The translations under genes and the position numbers were made by a program. Below, piece by piece: positions 60,687 to 64,000 of a stretch of 64,000 nucleotides of DNA. Numbering within the stretch: the first letter of the stretch is position 1; every line of letters starts with the position of its first letter. Source of the DNA: Nautilus pompilius (taxonomy: Eukaryota; Mollusca; Cephalopoda; Nautilida; Nautilidae); the NCBI GenBank assembly GCA_018389105.1, contig JACATO010000653.1, positions 248,001 through 312,000 on the forward strand, read 5' to 3'. The notes beneath the pieces are model-generated. The model ran no database searches. It saw only the letters and a list, made by a program, of their open reading frames with translations, and was not told where the DNA came from.

Positions 60687-61550
60687 TTAGAAACATTGTG
60701 ATTTGGATTTCCTGCGGTGTTCCTGATCTGGTTGATCACGGTAAAGTGTCCAGCAGTAGTCAGCCAGCATACTGTCATTCCAGAAGCCTTGGTACCGTTT
60801 CTCCATAGCACTAATGTCCTGGTGAAATCTTTCACCATGCTCATCAGACACTGCTCCAAGGTTATCTGCGAAGAAATCCAGATGGGAGTCCAAGTAGTGA
60901 ACTTTCAGTGACATGCGACAACTCATTGCTGAGTAACATTTCAGAAGATTCTTGATGCCATCCTTGTAGTCCATTGCCTTCTTGTTGCCCAAGAAATTCT
61001 CACAGATCCAATTGAAAGCATTCCAGGCAGGCAGTTCCAGTTCATCCAGTGTTGTCTGGAACTTGACATCTTTGAGTACTTCTCTAATTTGGTGTCCGAC
61101 AAAGATACCCTCTTTCAACTTCGCCTGTGTGATTTTGGGAAACTTTTCTACAATATACTCAAACCCTCTGACATTTCTCTTCCCTAGTGTCTTTACAAAC
61201 TGTTTCATCAGTCCAAGCTTTATGTGCAAAGGAGGCAATAGGACATTACATGGATCTACAAGAGGTGTATTCTTGATGCTAGACAGTCCTGGCTGGTATG
61301 ATGTTCTTGTCTGCCAGTTTGATTCCAAATAATTTTTCCTCTGATTGAACCAGTCACGTAAGCCATTTGAGCAAGCTGAGCAGATAAAATGTGGTGCCCA
61401 TAACTTGTCCTGATCTCCAAGAGGACAGTCAAAGTATAGCTTATAAATCTTCTTGATCTCTGGTGTTGTTGTACGTTTTTGAGCTTTCACAATAAATTGT
61501 CCACAGACATAACAAAACACATCAGGAGGATTTCTACACTGTCTTGACAT
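60687..61550 (-). CDS. Intact 287-aa ORF of a multicopy zinc-finger/ERFHQDI transposon-associated family, internally deleted
   Basis: The start is taken at the Met of MSRQCRNPPDVFCYVCGQF (61548-61550); the frame is open 34 codons further up, but that part comes from a degenerate tandem repeat. N-terminal part: C13-x2-C16 and C57-x2-C60 pairs, with LGDQDKLWAPHFICSAC, a likely zinc-binding domain. From about residue 100: PLVDPCNVLLPPLHIKLGLM, then FVGHQIREVLKD, HYLDSHLDFFADNLGAVSDE, HGERFHQDISAMEKRYQGFW, MLADYCWTLYRD and a basic tail RRKSKSQ. Family members as I recall them are about 600-700 residues, with a large middle region that is absent here; the two ends are fused in frame. A poly(A) signal lies 87 bases after the stop. 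No other copy in the window is this intact. Function unknown. Confidence 0.75.
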   Translation of the reverse strand: MSRQCRNPPDVFCYVCGQFIVKAQKRTTTPEIKKIYKLYFDCPLGDQDKLWAPHFICSACSNGLRDWFNQRKNYLESNWQTRTSYQPGLSSIKNTPLVDPCNVLLPPLHIKLGLMKQFVKTLGKRNVRGFEYIVEKFPKITQAKLKEGIFVGHQIREVLKDVKFQTTLDELELPAWNAFNWICENFLGNKKAMDYKDGIKNLLKCYSAMSCRMSLKVHYLDSHLDFFADNLGAVSDEHGERFHQDISAMEKRYQGFWNDSMLADYCWTLYRDQPDQEHRRKSKSQCF

Positions 61551-61604
61551 TGTTAACACTGTAAAACAAGTAAGGAAATGGATACAAACGGTTATACTTA
61601 TATT

Positions 61605-61730
61605 GAATTTGAGATGTTGAAATATTTCATCAGACAAATTATGACTGGACAATTTGAGATGTTGAAATACCTATTCCATCAGACAAAACTTGATTGGTTA
61701 ATTTAAGATGATGAAATATTGCATCTGAAC
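61605..61730. repeat. Degenerate tandem repeat upstream of the 287-aa ORF
   Basis: Three diverged units of about 45-55 bp share ttgagatgttgaaata, catcagacaaa and a gactgga/gattggt block. They could be subterminal repeats of the transposon carrying the ORF. Confidence 0.65.
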
Positions 61731-62841
61731 TATGAAGCAATGAATAATGTAGTTTATTTTAAAGGTATGTTTCCATGATGTAAATGAAATACATGCATAC
61801 ACGTCATTAATTGGAATTTCTATATAATGCATGAGCTAAAACCAAAAAACTTCCTCATCTTGAAAACTGTATGTGATGTCAAAAAACTAATTGTATATTT
61901 GAAATCAGCATTAAAAACTACACTAAGTACACCTTGACACATGCTTGATGAAAAATACTCGTTGACCAGTGTAATTCGCGATGCCTGTTCGAAATTCTAT
62001 CTTACCAAATGGGTTGATCAATGTCTTCAAAGATTTTAGACTGATAGACGAACACAAAGGCGCTAGTAGCACTTTTCTCTGGATACTTTTTGGTTACAAT
62101 GTATATTGAACACTGACCATCGTAGTCAACAGATCTCCGAAACTTGTTTTCCCAGATTCTCCGTTCAATTTTCGCCAAACTACCTCCATTAGACCTTCAA
62201 TGATATTTGGAACCAACATGGAACACGCTAAACGCAGAATCATAGCACAAATACAATACAATTGGCACTTGGAAGCTCTGAGAACGATTTGGTTTGTCAT
62301 CGTCATTCTTTGCTCTCACAACTGCTGGTGGCATTGTCATCAATCCCGAAAACGACTTGAATATTCTGTAAATTCAACTCTCCGGGGATAAGCCCTGATG
62401 AGGGCTCAGTGATATCAGCTGTAGTATTATGTTTACTAGGCGGTGATTCATTGTGCCTCATCCAACAACCCAGTTTCTTCCTTGAGGACACCATCATCAT
62501 CAGAATCCAAATGATGCCGACTCGATCGCCTCCGCACAACTTGATTTCACAGGCTGAACTCCACCTGCTTTTTGAGAAAGTTTGCTTCCTATATCCAAAC
62601 CATCACAATCACTAGCAGCTGAAACAGACTGGACATCTCGGTCTGTTGTATTTGCATGCAATTCGAGCTACTTCCGTCTTACTAGACGTCATTAACGCCT
62701 CACTGGAGTTTCTACCTATCAAGTTGGGGGAAGTGAATTTTCGATAATTTCTTTCGTGATGCACCGAGAATAAAACAGAGCCCGGCAAACGGCTTCTCTC
62801 CGCCACGGAGATTCTCAAAAATAAAAACGAAATCTATTTCC
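61731..62841. other. Region with unassigned - strand ORFs
   Basis: Between 62.09 and 62.82 kb the composition is richer in GC, and short - strand frames (for example SDDDGVLKEETGLLDEAQ and RKLNGESGKTSFGDLL) look like a decayed coding region. I could not assign it. Confidence 0.3.
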
Positions 62842-62939
62842 CCACCTTGACCTGGGTTTGTGTACTGACGAGAAAGTGACCACCTGTGGCCCACCTTGAC
62901 CTGGGTTTGTGTACTGACGAGAAAGTGACCACCTGTGGC
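62842..62939. repeat. Perfect 49-bp tandem duplication
   Basis: ccaccttgacctgggtttgt and the rest of the unit repeat exactly, starting at 62842 and 62891. No difference was seen between copies, so the duplication is recent. Confidence 0.93.
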
Positions 62940-64000
62940 CTGTTAATCAGTTTATCCCCTTGTCAGACCAGCCCCATGCTCAAAGTTAATAGTTACACTG
63001 AAATCACCCCTTTAAAGTCTCTCACAAATAAAAACCATTCACACGTTTCTATTCAATCAAACACCTTTTGTATCTATCTTTTTCATAATCATATTCAAAT
63101 TCAAACAAATAGCGAAATTTTGTTGTCATTTGACAGGATGCTGCAGGCTGTTGTATGTGGAAACACCAGAAGACTGGTCCAGCGTTCACTCTAGCGGCAG
63201 ACAAAAGACTGATTACTTTGAGCTGGTCAGGTGCTACCCCCTAAAGTAACAACCATTTCACACACAGTATTCCTTGTCGAGATGAAAGAGCTGATATTAA
63301 ATGGGGTTAAGAGTTTATACAGTAATCATGCCACATCCTGACAGAGGAAGCAAAATGTTTAGAAGATGCACATTTTCTTCTCACTAATGCGATTGCACAG
63401 TTCCCTTGATATAAATACATTTTTTACTAAAAGACACTTTTCTGAAAATCTTTTATAAGAGTTAAAAACAACAATCACAATTATCTTAATACAGTAATAT
63501 TTCCTCACGTTCCCATTGCTGTTTCACTGGAACACAACCAAATCCATTGCAAGACTACATGACTGCAACTTTACCAATATGTACATTGACATCATAACAA
63601 GCGGTTTGTTTAACAGGAGAAACTCAACAATGGGTATTAAGGTTTGCAGACATCAGCCTGCCAAGGAGAACTGTTGGTGTGCACACGTTGTCTCTTTATT
63701 GCCACTAAAACAAAGTAAAAATGACCCACAGACTATTTGCGGATTATACAGTTTTAAAACTAGAGCACAGTACATCACAGCATCACAGCATCCCCTTATT
63801 GATTTTGTTTTTGATGCTTCTTTCAAACGAGACGTTAATGGGTACGGTACTAACAGCCAAAGCAACCGAAAACAGCGTGGGCAGAATAACTGCCCTATTT
63901 CTGACATCTCAACTTTTACGATAGAAAATTACTTATGGAACCAACCATTAAATGTTTCACATTTCTGGTTTATCAACAATGGTACTGATGCTGTTTATCT
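62940..64000. other. Right end of the window
   Basis: Short ORFs only; no gene or element recognised. Confidence 0.4.

Noticed and set aside
61551-61652. 34-codon N-terminal extension of the 287-aa ORF
   Set aside because: It is made of the degenerate tandem repeat, and the family start is at the MSRQCRNPPD Met.
1-64000. tRNA and rRNA genes
   Set aside because: No TΨC/B-box-like (GGTTCGAATCC) sequence with matching stems and no rRNA-like stretch was found by eye.

Overview
This window is eukaryotic (animal) DNA: AT-rich, intron-dominated and dense with decayed transposons. The main resident is one gene on the + strand. Eighteen exons between about 2.4 and 47.8 kb encode the C-terminal 771 residues of an alpha-2-macroglobulin/complement-family thioester protein of the CD109/TEP type. 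All splice junctions are canonical GT/AG, and the phases fit into one uninterrupted reading frame. The exons carry MG7, the thioester-containing TED with an intact GCGEQNM motif, a conserved downstream His in VIHQEM, the receptor-binding (MG8) domain, and a last exon resembling a GPI-anchor signal. The N-terminal half lies upstream of the window.

The transposon families seen (mariner, Tc1, pogo/Tigger, several hAT types, piggyBac, Gypsy) occur widely. The multicopy C-x2-C/ERFHQDI family near 61 kb is one I associate with invertebrates. Together with the CD109/TEP gene this suggests an invertebrate, perhaps a lophotrochozoan or mollusc. The phylum is an inference, not something the sequence proves.

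Layout. 0-2.4 kb: upstream intron sequence with an unexplained open frame at the left edge and a doubtful MG6-like exon. 2.4-20.6 kb: exons 1-8, with introns holding a Tc1 element inside another Tc1 element, a third Tc1 relic, a 1.5-kb minisatellite of 42-bp units, a BED/hAT relic and a mariner with visible terminal repeats. 20.6-34.8 kb: exons 9-13. The 8.3-kb intron 9 holds a three-level nest (a pogo element split by a 2.8-kb element, itself hit by a 177-bp hAT MITE) and a Gypsy fragment. 36.5-47.8 kb: exons 14-18, with two Tigger relics. An alternative 3' end by read-through of exon 17 is possible.

48-64 kb: intergenic or the next locus. It has a 36-bp minisatellite, two candidate + strand exons of unknown genes, a piggyBac relic, an unclassified transposase-like relic, and one intact 287-codon ORF on the - strand at 60.7-61.55 kb. 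That ORF looks like an internally deleted copy of the multicopy invertebrate family. No rRNA, tRNA, CRISPR or bacterial-type operon was seen.
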